Source: Marthasterias glacialis (lineage: Eukaryota; Echinodermata; Asteroidea; Forcipulatida; Asteriidae). From it: a DNA stretch of 64,000 bases. The notes under the pieces were generated by a model, which made no database searches, was not told the origin of the DNA, and saw only the letters and a list, made by a program, of their open reading frames with translations. Location: assembly GCA_911728455.2 (NCBI GenBank), contig OU452225.1, positions 6,794,106 through 6,858,105 of the forward strand, written 5' to 3'. Positions within the stretch are counted from its first letter, which is position 1. Each line of letters begins with the position of its first letter. Below, piece by piece: positions 53,291 to 62,871 of the stretch. A program made the position numbers and the translations under genes.

Positions 53291-53567
53291 GGAGAAATTA
53301 TTTGCACTCTTTGAAGAGAAGAAAACTTTTAAAACGGAAGACAAGAAATTTGCAAACTGTCCATGCCATTTTTTGTGGTTTTTTTGTTTGTTAATAAGTT
53401 GCCAAATTGATGGGAGCAACACAAATGGCAAGATTTGTACTAGATTGATGTCAGCTTCAATGAATCGGTTTGTGAAACCTGAAAGCCTTGACAATTAGTG
53501 ATGATATTAGAAGATCACACTATATTTTATTGTGTAAAAGTTTAGTCTCGGTGCAAATAATTTCTCC
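53291..53567 (+). repeat. 17-bp perfect inverted repeat, arms 243 nt apart
   Basis: GGAGAAATTATTTGCAC at 53291-53307 is the exact reverse complement of GTGCAAATAATTTCTCC at 53551-53567. In RNA the arms would form a long-range duplex inside the probable 3' UTR. Confidence 0.9.
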
Positions 53568-54596
53568 GATGTAAGTTTTGTCGGGAGAAGACGAACTGTG
53601 GAATTTCCTCTTCACTCGCAAGACTTCAGTTTTTCATTTTGGTTTTTTTTTTTCTTATGCTATTCAGTAACCAGGCTGTATTATATTACAGTGTATCTTT
53701 CATTCCTTTATTACTATTTTATAACTGCTAACTTATGTCTTCTTGTATTCTAACCCTTGTGTTTATCTCCGAGGGAACGAACTTACGTATGTGTGTACAT
53801 TTTAAGTACAGAAATCTTGTTCCTTTGGTGGCTATCCTTGATCAACTTACAAGTTTATCGGTCGGAAAAATTGAAGAGTGCTACCGCTAGAGGTCTCTTT
53901 GGTAAAAAATTACTTACACTGAAAGTATTCAAAAAATGCAAAGAAGATACAATGAATCATCAGGGAGTTTTAGGTCGCTTTTGAAGTGTATACTTCAATG
54001 TTCATTACATACATGTATACTTAGCTCTGTACACTTTAAAAACCAACTTTGAAGTCCTGTTTTTGCTGACATTACAGATCAAGAGATGTTTTTATACTCT
54101 GGAGAGAAAAAAAAAATACCAAACCAGTTTTTGTATCTTTGGAAAAAAAAAAGTGTTTTTTTTACCATCCAGTTTTTAAGTATACTGTATTTATTGTCCG
54201 ATAGATATCTCGAGCAAGCGTGTGTTTGCAGGACGTAAAAATGAACGGTTTATAAATTGTAAGATTGTAAAGATCACCAACATTGGTCAACAAAACTTGG
54301 AAACATGACCAAAAAAAACCAAAAGAATGTTCACATGTATGTATTATAACAAAGACAAGCAGGTAAAGAATAAAAAAGTTTGGTTTTGTAAAAAAAAAAA
54401 AAGAAAAAAAAGATGTGTTTCGCTTGTTTGTTAGGGTCAATTTGATTGTTTTATTTATATAGTTACATATTTTTTTTAAGGGATCTGATTATCATTTAAT
54501 TAAGAATTTCCCCATAAAGACGGGTGAGGGTGGGGTTGATTATAGTGTCCCACACAGCTACTGTCTGCTCATGATGATCAGCCAGTGGGACACTTT

Positions 54597-54716
54597 GGAA
54601 CACTAGGTGGCAGCAGACTCGCCAGGTAAAATATCCATTGTTTCCTTTGTTCTGAGCATGCGCACATTTCCGAGAACAATAGATTCACCTGGTAAGTCTT
54701 CTGCCACCTAGTGTCC
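54597..54716. mobile_element. Short foldback element with CTCF-like arms
   Basis: The left arm GGAACACTAGGTGGCAGCAG continues ACTCGCCAGGTAAA. The right arm CACCTGGTAAGTCTTCTGCC then ACCTAGTGTCCCC is its reverse complement with few mismatches. About 120 bp, non-coding. The CACTAGGTGGCAG core resembles the CTCF consensus. Confidence 0.7.
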
Positions 54717-55966
54717 CCCTCCAAATCTCCCATTCACGAGTCAAACTGCATGCAAAGATAAAGTACATGTCTCTAACAAAATGATTTGTCGTGGGTTTGT
54801 GATGTCCAGGCGACTTGGGTCAGTACAAGGGATTATTCACACCTCATTGCACACAGTATTAAAGGGGCTTTGGAACAATTCCTGTTACTGTTAAAACCAC
54901 ACTTTATTAATTTTGTACGATATTTGCAATATTGTCGTCATACAACAAACAAATATTCATATAAAATTGTGCACAAACATAACGCATACCAAAAAGTAGG
55001 CAAAGCACGGCTGAAAGAAACCCCACCCATACGTAACCAATTTACAATTTCATAAACACACACTGAACTATGTACCAAGTCCGTGATTCTGCATCCCCAT
55101 TTGAAATTGAATAACTTCATAATCATACATACAACTTAAAGGGCTCATGAAGAGGTTTTTTGTCGCGGAACATTTTTGTGGCTTAATATATGGTTTAAAA
55201 TTAGCAAAACATAGTATTGACTATTTTGATGTGTCTGTTATGCGTTAACACACTTATTGAGCCCCGAAAATGTGTGCCATCTGATTGCGCAATGATCCAT
55301 GACGTAGGCTGTGGTAAAACATTTCAAAGACGGCTCTGGTGCCGAGTGGTCAACAATGCATTGTATGTTATTGTCACACACATGGCCCTGGTCAGCCGTT
55401 CCACTGTCTACGTCACAGATTTTATGTTAATGAGGAAGGGTGGGCGGCACACGACATCCCCCTACTTTTAGAAATCGTTATTTCTACGATTAATACCCAT
55501 GTGAAAAAAGTAAAGATATACTATAATAGGCATACTACTATTTTTTTAACCAATAAAAAAAAAAAATTCATGGGACCTTTAACTTAGTAGAGTGTTTGTT
55601 TTTTTCATTTTATATACAGCAATAAAAAACAAAAAAAAAAGGAAAAGAGCTGGTCAGCTCAAAAGCTGCATGCCTGCAAAATACATATTTATGTGCATTA
55701 CAAAATTTTACAAATACAACATATTTTAAAAGGCTTTGAAAACACAAAGATAGACTTCCATACAAGAGCAAAATAACGTTTCGTTCCACATCAATTAGTA
55801 CCTTATATTTACATGCTTATATACTTATTTTACTTTCAAAGTCACAACTTATTCCCCCAAATTACAATCAATCTAGAGACAAACCAATAATGTCTTAATA
55901 TACATATTACACACTCAATAATGTGCGATTTCGATTCCAATTTTAAAAGGAACGAAGTACTTTGTT

Positions 55967-56398
55967 GGTGTGTCTTGGCCGGGTGGATAAGATCACCGGA
56001 CTCAAGTTCTGGTGTTTCTGATCAGCAGAGTGCGGGTTCGAGTCCCGGTCGTGACACTTGTGTCCTTAAGCAAGACACTTAACCATTATTGCTTCGTCCT
56101 TCGGATGGGACATTAAGCCGTTGGTCCCGTGTGTTGTGTAATGCACGTAAAAGAACCCAGTGGCACTTATCGCAAAGAGAAGGGGTTCGCCCCGGTGTTC
56201 CTGGTTTGATCGGCTGCAGCTTGCGCCACAGCACCTTGTGAACCATTACATGGTGCTATGTAATGGAACAGGTCTCATACTTCAAAAACGTAACTCATCA
56301 TACCTCGCAGGAAAAAATACTGAGCGCTCTGAGACGCCCATAGGGTGTGGTAAAGTGCTATATAAAAACTGTGTATTATTATTATTGTTGTATACAGC
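55967..56398 (+). mobile_element. tRNA-Leu(CAA)-derived SINE, most complete copy
   Basis: The head is TGTGTCTTGGCCGGGTGG (A box), CACCGGACTCAAGTTCTGGTG (anticodon arm with CAA) and GTGCGGGTTCGAGTCCCGG (B box). The body runs AAGCAAGACACTTAACCATT, CGTAAAAGAACCCAGTGGCA, GAGAAGGGGTTCGCCC and GAGCGCTCTGAGACGCCC. The end is GTGCTATATAAAAACTGTG and a TTA tail. It serves as the reference for the partial copies listed here. Confidence 0.88.
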
Positions 56399-57729
56399 AG
56401 CGTCAAATTCAAAGACCAAGAGTACCTTGTCAACATCTAGGACTTTGGGCCATAAAAAGCATTTGTTATGAAATGAATTGTTGTTGGAAAGATATTTTAC
56501 AAGTAGACCATTATTATGCACATAAATATCCCTTGAAATTGTGTGGTTTTTGTTTAATTTCCTGACAGAACGTGGTCTCCCATTTTGTAGAACCAAATGT
56601 TTTACTCCACAAAATGGCGGACTGTATGTGTCTATGTAGTGAGATTCCGCTGGTTGTATTTCCAGAGGCAAATTTAAAAAAAAAAAAAATTATCACTACT
56701 CACTAATTACAACACACTGTTTGTGTATTTTTGCATGAACTATTCTTAAAAAGAATAAAGGAGCACTTCCAAACACAGGCCTGGATCTGAAGAAATACGG
56801 GGGCAGGCCTTTGCTGGCCAAATCAGAGAAATTGTACAAGGGCATGCTGGCCAAGTTGGTAGTGACAGAGTGCAATTTTTTCTGAAGGGCATGCTGGCCA
56901 ACTCGACAGGGCATGAGGCCAATGGCCTCGGTGGCCTCGGTTAAGATCAAGGCCTGCAAACAGTAACATTTTAAGAGATTTAAAGGCAACGGGACCCTTT
57001 AAGTTTGGTTTACAGTGACCAAGTTGGATTGAGCTTGTTAAACCCCAACTAAGTTTTGAGTTTACGGAAACTGTGACAAGCCAAACTATTGTTGGGACAG
57101 TTTGGATTGGGGAGCGACTAGAACACAAAGCAATGTTTCTGCTGCCTTTTCAATCCAAGGCGGCCCAAATTGCTACTTCTAGTGACCTGCTCATTCCTTT
57201 TATTTTCCCATTATCATCACTGTCCTACGAAGATTTGCCATAGAGGAAATACTAATAAAAAAAGGTTCATTTTGTGTCATTTACGAGTTTTTCTCTTGAC
57301 CTGCATCAAAAACTCCCAATTTGGATACTAAGTGTAGATGGAATCATCACACAATTTTTGTGTGAGCGCTGCATTCTCGTCAGTTTGCAGTCTGTGTAAG
57401 TGTTGCTTCATTCATTAATTTAAATTTCTACCACCTCGCTTAGTTCATCAGGCTGGGGGGAAGGCCTGCTACAAAATGACTTCTGATAAACATCCGCTTG
57501 AATGCACTGTGGCCAGGCATGCAACTTTTCAGGGGATCGGCCGATTTCCTCTAAAGTTCTTTTTCACTTTTACTGTCATAGAAAACTACTGTACAAAGTT
57601 ATGTGTATTTGGCCATTTCCTCATTTTTTGAAATGTCAAAGTTGCATGCCTGGTGACTTTACAATTGATGTATAGCTTGTATATGTACTTATCAAGCTGT
57701 TCTGAAATAAAGTCCCTCTTTGAGGGAAT

Positions 57730-57730
<1 letters not shown>

Positions 57731-57767
<37 letters not shown>
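57731..57767. repeat. (TA)n microsatellite
   Basis: About 18 TA units after TGAGGGAATTACA. Confidence 0.95.
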
Positions 57768-57768
<1 letters not shown>

Positions 57769-58800
57769 AAGCTTTTAACAAAATACATCATGGCAAACTG
57801 TTAGTACTGATATAGTAGTACACCTTTTCCCCTTTGCTGGATTTGTATAGATCTGTGCACATGGAGTTGTTTTTGTTGTCCATGTGACATTGCTACTGAA
57901 ACATTTAAACACCGAGTGTTAAGGGCTATTGTCACACAAGGCAATTTAACAGGCAAACCAGTTTCGCACAATTTCCAAGAAAACAAATCACATTTCAATT
58001 TCTGTCTCTTGTGCATGTTGTGCTAAACAAAGTGTTCCGTTTTTTTATGCTATATAGATTGGCTTGTCTCAAAAGCTGTCTGTATTAAAAACGCCCCGTG
58101 TGACATGGCCCTTGGGCTTGATGCCTCAATGAGATTTTCATCCCATCTCTAATTGGGTCTTTCCCAAATGATCAAGGTCCCCATTTTCCCTCTGAGTGTA
58201 CTCCAATTGGGAGTCTTTGGGACAGGCCCAACTATTGTCGAACCAAAGTCCGTTTTCCGGTAGAGGAAATTAAATCCCATCCTCCAATCGTCAATAAACA
58301 CACAATAGCCTACAACCCATTAGTGAAAAAGTTGAAATATTTAGTGGTGTTGTTTTGGTGAAAACAGTGATATATATCAAGTACTGACTGAGATTTTGTG
58401 CACATTCCTCTCTTTTTTTTTAATCAGGCTTATTTTGATGGCGACGATTAAAATAACCAACGGTGATTTTCTTGACTTCGACACTTTGACACAGAAATAT
58501 TCCTTTGTATGATTGGTATTGTATGAACTTTCTCCAAATCTGTGGGCTCTCAGATAATTTTTTCCCCCGATAATGACCAATCCTGTACTTTGTAAGTGTA
58601 AGAAATCGTCTTAAACATGATTTCACTTTTGTGAAAATGTTCCAGAGACTGTGGTTACTCAGTTGGCTGTGTAGACATCAAAATGAAAAACATTCATTTG
58701 AATGATTATTAAACTCTTCAATCGTGGCACACAAAATGTTTTCTTGTGTTCCATCAGTGGCCGTCTGTCTTTAAGTTCCGTGGCTTGGCTTAACCGCATT

Positions 58801-59661
58801 TCAGTTATCCTCCAGAAAAGTCTGGAGACAGCCTTGAGCAAAGTTTTGGCACCGCTGAATGTATTCATCCCGATGAGCACGAAGATGTGCACAGTGACGT
58901 GACTCGTCCCAGCAGACTTGCTGCACCTGCACCTCCCTCATACGCCGTGCCTCGACCACTTCGTCAACAGCTCTCCAGGGGCAAATCTCATCCGCCTTGG
59001 AGTAGAGAAACAGCTGGGGGTAGTGCGCAGGGTCAGTTTTCATTGCCGACATGAACTGACTTCTTACTTTACGACTTTTCCAATGCGATGGCAGAAAGAT
59101 GGTGAGCACTGAAAGTAAAAAGAGCGCAATGGTCTTGATCATCTTCAAGAAGAAGCCACTCGTCTTGTCAGCTGTATTGCGAACTTTCATAAACTGCAAT
59201 AAAGTCGGGCTACACGGGCAACTATCGTAAACGCACCCGGCAACTTTGACAGTCGACAGTTCCCCACCAAGTTGAGGGTCGTGCAGAAATTCAGTAAGAT
59301 GCCTATAGATGAAGCAACCACCATTACTGAATATATGAAAGAAGACGACGTTTTCCTCCAGGCCAAGATCGAAAACCAGCTCCAGAACTTTTCTTGCGAC
59401 GTCTTTCAATTTGAGAGGATGGTACAGAACGACATCGGTTGGTGCAGTGTACCGAACTGTGGTGAAACCCAACGAGTGGTAAATGGCACTGTATTTACTC
59501 AAATGTCGGTCTTCACAGCCGACCCAGCCCAACAGAATGACCACTGGCTCTCGACGATCAGATTCGGATGTACTTTCACCATTCCCGTTGCCCTCTGCTG
59601 CAGAAACTGCAGTTGGAAAAGTGACATGGTATTCCAGGTCTTCGCCTTCCGCATTCGCCAT
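58801..59661 (-). CDS. TMEM53: TMEM53-like protein (DUF829 alpha/beta hydrolase fold), single exon
   Basis: 286 residues, start at the ATG complementary to 59659-59661 in AAAATGGCG (A at -3, G at +4), stop TGA at 58803-58801. An upstream in-frame TTG is not a likely start. The core EPVVILLGWVGCEDRHLSKY, SAIYHSLGFTTVRYTAP and FFHIFSNGGCFIYRHL matches TMEM53, a protein of about 277 residues at the nuclear envelope. The expected hydrolase triad is Ser112 in FSNGG, Asp224 in YSKADE and His259 in HCAHLR. A hydrophobic stretch lies at about 170-190. As I recall, vertebrate TMEM53 restrains BMP/SMAD signalling, but its reaction is unknown. Vertebrate genes have introns; this copy has none and is intact. 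It diverges from PARS2. Confidence 0.92.
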   Translation of the reverse strand: MANAEGEDLEYHVTFPTAVSAAEGNGNGESTSESDRREPVVILLGWVGCEDRHLSKYSAIYHSLGFTTVRYTAPTDVVLYHPLKLKDVARKVLELVFDLGLEENVVFFHIFSNGGCFIYRHLTEFLHDPQLGGELSTVKVAGCVYDSCPCSPTLLQFMKVRNTADKTSGFFLKMIKTIALFLLSVLTIFLPSHWKSRKVRSQFMSAMKTDPAHYPQLFLYSKADEICPWRAVDEVVEARRMREVQVQQVCWDESRHCAHLRAHRDEYIQRCQNFAQGCLQTFLEDN

Positions 59662-59875
59662 TTTGCTTGTTAAATAAATTATAGGCCCTTTTCGCGGCAA
59701 TTAAAACACGGGATTGCACCGAGGGAGCCCGAATTTGAGCCCAACTTGTTTTAGTTTCAGTTAAGTACCGTATACGACCGTCACTGACGGTGTGTGACGA
59801 GGTTTGCGTGACCATGATTGTTGACGACCCGCCACACGTGCATTGGTGCCACGGTACTTTCATGGACTGTGTTCA

Positions 59876-59951
59876 GCGCAAAGTAGAAACCTGCGCAAAT
59901 AATAACCCGCGCTAGTTTAAACTTGCGCGAGTTTTAACTTTGCGCTTTAAA
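59876..59951. repeat. Imperfect inverted repeat with GCGCAAAGT ends
   Basis: GCGCAAAGTAGAAACCTGCG at the left is complemented by CGCGAGTTTTAACTTTGCGC at the right, giving an imperfect hairpin about 75 nt long. It lies roughly 215 bp upstream of the TMEM53 start. It may be a small foldback element. Confidence 0.65.
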
Positions 59952-61210
59952 ATAAAATTGCCCATTGTTTACGTACAGATTCTTAAACAAGCAATCACCG
60001 AAGAATCCTCTGTTTGACAGCCTCTGCCCCACTTCTTGAATTTTCACTGGTTTCATGCACTAGCAGTTTATTAGTTTACATCGCTGGTCCTAGTCTGGTC
60101 ATCACTGATCGGAAGTATTGAAGTAATCCAGGTAGGCCTATCTTACTTTTTTTTTTAAAAGTAAGGTTAGTTGTTCGCTCGAAGGCTAGACCCAGTGAGT
60201 AGCTGGGGCGCTGAACTCCTCTTTTAAGATTTTGACATGACCGATACTAAGTTAAGCTGTTATTGTTAAGTACTGTCGTACTTGGTACTTGGTATCTGTT
60301 TCCTCCAAAAAATCTCCTTAAAGTTAAGGAAGTTTAAAATGGAGTTGTGCTGAGGGTAGACTAAACTATTTTGGCGAATGAGGGGTCAGTCAGAGAGGAG
60401 GACGTATTAAATTTGACTGGGTTGGGCCGGGAGATGGTTGATTGTTGTAGTTGGTTCCAAGTTTGGGTGGTGCGTGGGAAGAAGGAATTTGCAAAGACAT
60501 CCGTGGTTGCAGTGGGGACTGTGAACTGGTTTGAATGGCCGTAGTCTCTACGTGTCTCTGGTCATAGTCTCTAGTCTAAGTCATTGTAAAAATAGAGCAA
60601 GGACAGAGAAGTAGTCTTTTTTGGGGCCTAAAAACACTTGTTACAATGCACTTCCTGTCCAGCTGGGTTAGTCTTACCTACTCTAGCTCTCAAATCTATT
60701 TCTACCTCCATCATGCCCATGGTCCCACCACATCAGGCGCGGGGATCGGTAGGGGAGCCCCCCCCCCCCCCCCACGCCCCACCTGTCCCAGAACCCTTGT
60801 CCTTGCTCCACTACCTTTTCCCCCAAATGAGACTGAAAAAATGCACAACTGAATGGTTTGATACATTTAAAAGCCCCCCCCAAAAAAAAAAAAAAAATAA
60901 ATAAATAAAATAAAAAATAAATAAATAAATATAAAAATGTGTCTTTGCCCCCTCCCTCCTCCAATTAAAAGTGTCTGTTTTGTAGCCACTGGTGAGATGG
61001 AAAGGTGAGGCAACATTCTGCAAACAAAATAATAACAGTCAGTATAGACCTAACCCTTAAAAAGTTAAAGGCTTAACCCCTTATGCACATGACATCAGTC
61101 GAGTAGGGCGCCCTCGCCTTGAGATCAAAAGGAGACTGTTCATTGGCTAATCCTGTGCGTCGCGCATATAAATCTGTGTGTTTCAATTGTTTCATCATCG
61201 TTTTACCTCC

Positions 61211-61221
61211 AAGATGGCGGC
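61211..61221 (+). promoter_or_regulatory. YY1-like site AAGATGGCGGC
   Basis: AAGATGGCGGC is an exact match to the core consensus of YY1, which in animals often sits just downstream of housekeeping promoters. It lies 810 bp before the PARS2 start codon. A CCAAT-like ATTGGCTAAT (61143) and CATATAAAT (61159) precede it. Function is inferred. Confidence 0.4.
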
Positions 61222-61366
61222 TGGGTGACGTATTGCATAAGGTCTATTGTTTAAAGCCGTACATGGTTTTTAAATACCATGTCAGTCTCGGACTGATGTT
61301 TTTAAGTAAGCCCTGTGTGAAAAAATGAAAAAATTTGCAACGTCTCAGTTAGTTGCGATAATCGTA

Positions 61367-61403
61367 ACCCTCCATCCTCCTGACCGTCAGGAGGATGGAG
61401 GGT
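61367..61403. repeat. Perfect 18-bp hairpin with 1-nt loop
   Basis: ACCCTCCATCCTCCTGAC, one C, then GTCAGGAGGATGGAGGGT: exact reverse complements. GC-rich cruciform-capable sequence in otherwise AT-rich DNA. Confidence 0.95.
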
Positions 61404-62029
61404 CAATTTTAAACTGGGTAAAAAATAATCGGTAAAACCTCTCTGAAATATCTTAGATGCACTACAGAGCATCTAATGTTAACATTTTTCCCAGGGGGCC
61501 CTAAAGCAGGCCCCGGACCCCAGGTTTGAAAGGCTTCACGTTCGCTTACAAAATCCTTCTCATAAAAAAACCTATAATTTGGGTCGACATTTAAAAATTT
61601 TTAGGTGACATTTAAAAATCTTGACCTTACATCCCATAATACTGTGTGTCTACCAATATACACAATTTCTTTATAGAGAGATTGCGCAACCCTGGGAAAA
61701 GTTCATTTCGCAACCATGTTGGGTCCAGCCAAGTACAAACTCAATGGCTGACTTGTCGTCTGCTGAATGATTTCCAGCGTCTTGTGAACGCAGCATTAGA
61801 AAAAGGTCTCGGGTGATGTTACGTGAAACCTCTCTGTGGTATCACTACCACTATCAGTTTGGTAGTTATGCGCCATTGCATAATATGTCTATCCAATGAA
61901 ACCAATCCTTTGGGGACGGGGGACCAGTCTAAAAGAGGCATAGCTTAAGGAGTTCTGATGTAGACCCCACCCTTGTCAGACCCCACCCTTTAATAGTGGA
62001 TCTTTTGTAACTCATTTCAGTCATTCAAC

Positions 62030-62221
62030 ATGAGAGGGAACAAGCTAAGCTGCATGTTGTGGAGGCGAGGTACCAGTTGGTCTTCTCTCGTTAGCATCGT
62101 TAGTACACACAGTTCAAGGCGGCCATGCAGAGGGTATCATCAAGTTTCCAAAATGTTCCGACCGTCTCACGTTTTGCCTCAAGGGACACGTCAAGAGGAA
62201 CTGAGCTGTAAAAGTCAACGA
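62030..62221 (+). CDS. PARS2: Mitochondrial prolyl-tRNA synthetase exon 1
   Basis: 64 codons from ATG (context CATTCAACATGAG) to CAACGA|GTAAGC. The first 40 or so residues (MRGNKLSCMLWRRGTSW, then SSRRPCRGYHQVSKMF) are rich in Arg and Ser and lack acidic residues, as in a mitochondrial presequence. The end, ELSCKSQR, matches human PARS2 DLTCKSQR. The enzyme charges mitochondrial tRNA-Pro with proline using ATP. The start is the first ATG in frame with CKSQR. Confidence 0.88.
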
Positions 62222-62346
62222 GTAAGCATACTTCCCAAACATTCAGATTTGATCGTCCCGATGTTTTAAATTTTAAAACACTAAACAATTTTAACAATCC
62301 GATTTCTGAAAACAGGGTGAATAAAAAGAAAACAAAAAGACAGCGT

Positions 62347-62397
62347 ATTTCACTGACACTTAATGTACCCACACTCTACCAACTGAGCTATCCAGCC
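62347..62397 (-). pseudogene. tRNA-like repeat 1, 3'-truncated
   Basis: The minus strand starts GGCTGGATAGCTCAGTTGGT then AGAGTGTGGGTACATTAAG. It has the A box TAGCTCAGTTGG, but B box and acceptor 3' strand are gone. Confidence 0.6.
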
Positions 62398-62503
62398 CTA
62401 ATATTGGCAGTCTCCCTGTTTTCCTATCTTTTTTTTGGGTGCCAGTCAGAAGCCATTCAACTGGTTACTGCCATTTCAATTTTGGGGTGAACAAAGAAAA
62501 ATT

Positions 62504-62575
62504 GACTGGAGTGGGATTTGAACCTGCGACCACTGGCTTAATGTACCAACGCTCTACCAACTGAGCTATCCAGCC
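62504..62575 (-). pseudogene. tRNA-like sequence 2 (tRNA-Lys-like 5' half)
   Basis: 72 nt on minus: acceptor GGCTGGA, A box TAGCTCAGTTGG, D stem GCTC/GAGC, anticodon arm TTGGT-ACATTAA-GCCAG, B box GGTTCAAATCC and acceptor TCCAGTC, which pairs with GGCTGGA over 7 bp with one G-U. The T stem pairs poorly and position 33 is C, not U, with ATT at the anticodon, so it is not a normal tRNA gene. The 5' half resembles tRNA-Lys. Confidence 0.65.
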
Positions 62576-62674
62576 CTAATGTTGGCAGTCTCCCTATCTT
62601 TTTTGGGGGGTGCCAATCAGAAGCCATTCAACTGGTTACTGCCATTTCAATTTAGGGGTGAACAAAGAAAAATT

Positions 62675-62746
62675 GACTGGAGTGGGATTTGAACCTGCGA
62701 CCATCTTTTCAACGTACTGACACTCAACCAACTGAGCTATCCAGCC
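62675..62746 (-). pseudogene. tRNA-like sequence 3, anticodon arm decayed
   Basis: 72 nt on minus with the same 7-bp acceptor pairing, A box TAGCTCAGTTGG and B box GGTTCAAATCC as the copy at 62504. The anticodon stem (TCAGT/AAAGA) no longer pairs. Confidence 0.6.
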
Positions 62747-62871
62747 CTGTTGGAGGTCTCCTTATTTTGTCAATATATTTTTTCTGAGAGGGTGTCAGTA
62801 GGAAGCCATTCAACTGGTTACTGCCGAAAATTTAACCAGTTTATTTCTCTGTTTTATTTCCTTCCACCAAG

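Larger units (their letters stand above)
48301..54500 (+). other. Probable long 3' UTR of the PTB gene
   Basis: T-rich sequence directly after the PTB stop, with almost no SINE or MITE copies, in contrast to the introns and to the DNA beyond 54.5 kb. AATAAA words lie at 48765-48770, 52708-52713 and 54369-54374, so several polyadenylation sites are possible. A perfect 17-bp inverted repeat lies at 53291/53551. The right limit is a guess from repeat density. Confidence 0.5.
54717..58800. other. Intergenic sequence between the PTB and TMEM53 genes
   Basis: No credible coding sequence. It contains a possible foldback element (55136-55580, weak ends AAAGGGCTCATGAA and TTCATGGGACCTTT), a SINE (55967-56398), repeats around 56780-56960 and a TA microsatellite. 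The 3' UTR of TMEM53 (minus strand) should lie in its right part. An AATAAA word on the plus strand occurs at 57706-57711. Confidence 0.6.
59662..62029. other. Divergent intergenic region between TMEM53 and PARS2
   Basis: 2.4 kb between the two start codons, so it should hold both promoters. Visible features are a GCGCAAAGT inverted repeat (59876-59951), a C run at 60757, an A run with AAATAAATAAATA at 60885, a YY1-like word AAGATGGCGGC (61211-61221) and a perfect hairpin (61367-61403). I see no coding sequence. No clear TATA-plus-initiator pair can be assigned to either gene. Confidence 0.6.
62222..62871 (+). other. PARS2 intron 1 with tandem tRNA-like repeats
   Basis: 650 nt, GTAAGC to CCACCAAG. 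Most of it is a 171-178-bp unit repeated about three times, each containing a tRNA-like segment in minus orientation. Confidence 0.8.

Noticed and set aside
55136-55580. 445-bp foldback element
   Set aside because: Only about 14 bp of the ends (AAAGGGCTCATGAA / TTCATGGGACCTTT) pair, with mismatches, and no second copy is present, so it is mentioned only in the intergenic entry.
59272-59673. Plus-strand open frame of 133 codons
   Set aside because: It is the antisense shadow of TMEM53.
59662-59700. N-terminal extension of TMEM53 to 59700
   Set aside because: The extension begins with TTG, not ATG. The ATG at 59661 has a strong initiation context.
61143-61170. CCAAT-like ATTGGCTAAT followed by CATATAAAT as a core promoter for PARS2
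   Set aside because: Spacing and the 870-bp distance to the start codon make it doubtful, and single short words of this kind are common by chance.
62504-62746. Functional tRNA genes in PARS2 intron 1
   Set aside because: The T stems pair poorly, the U33 position is not kept, and the units are tandem repeats with one decayed and one truncated copy.
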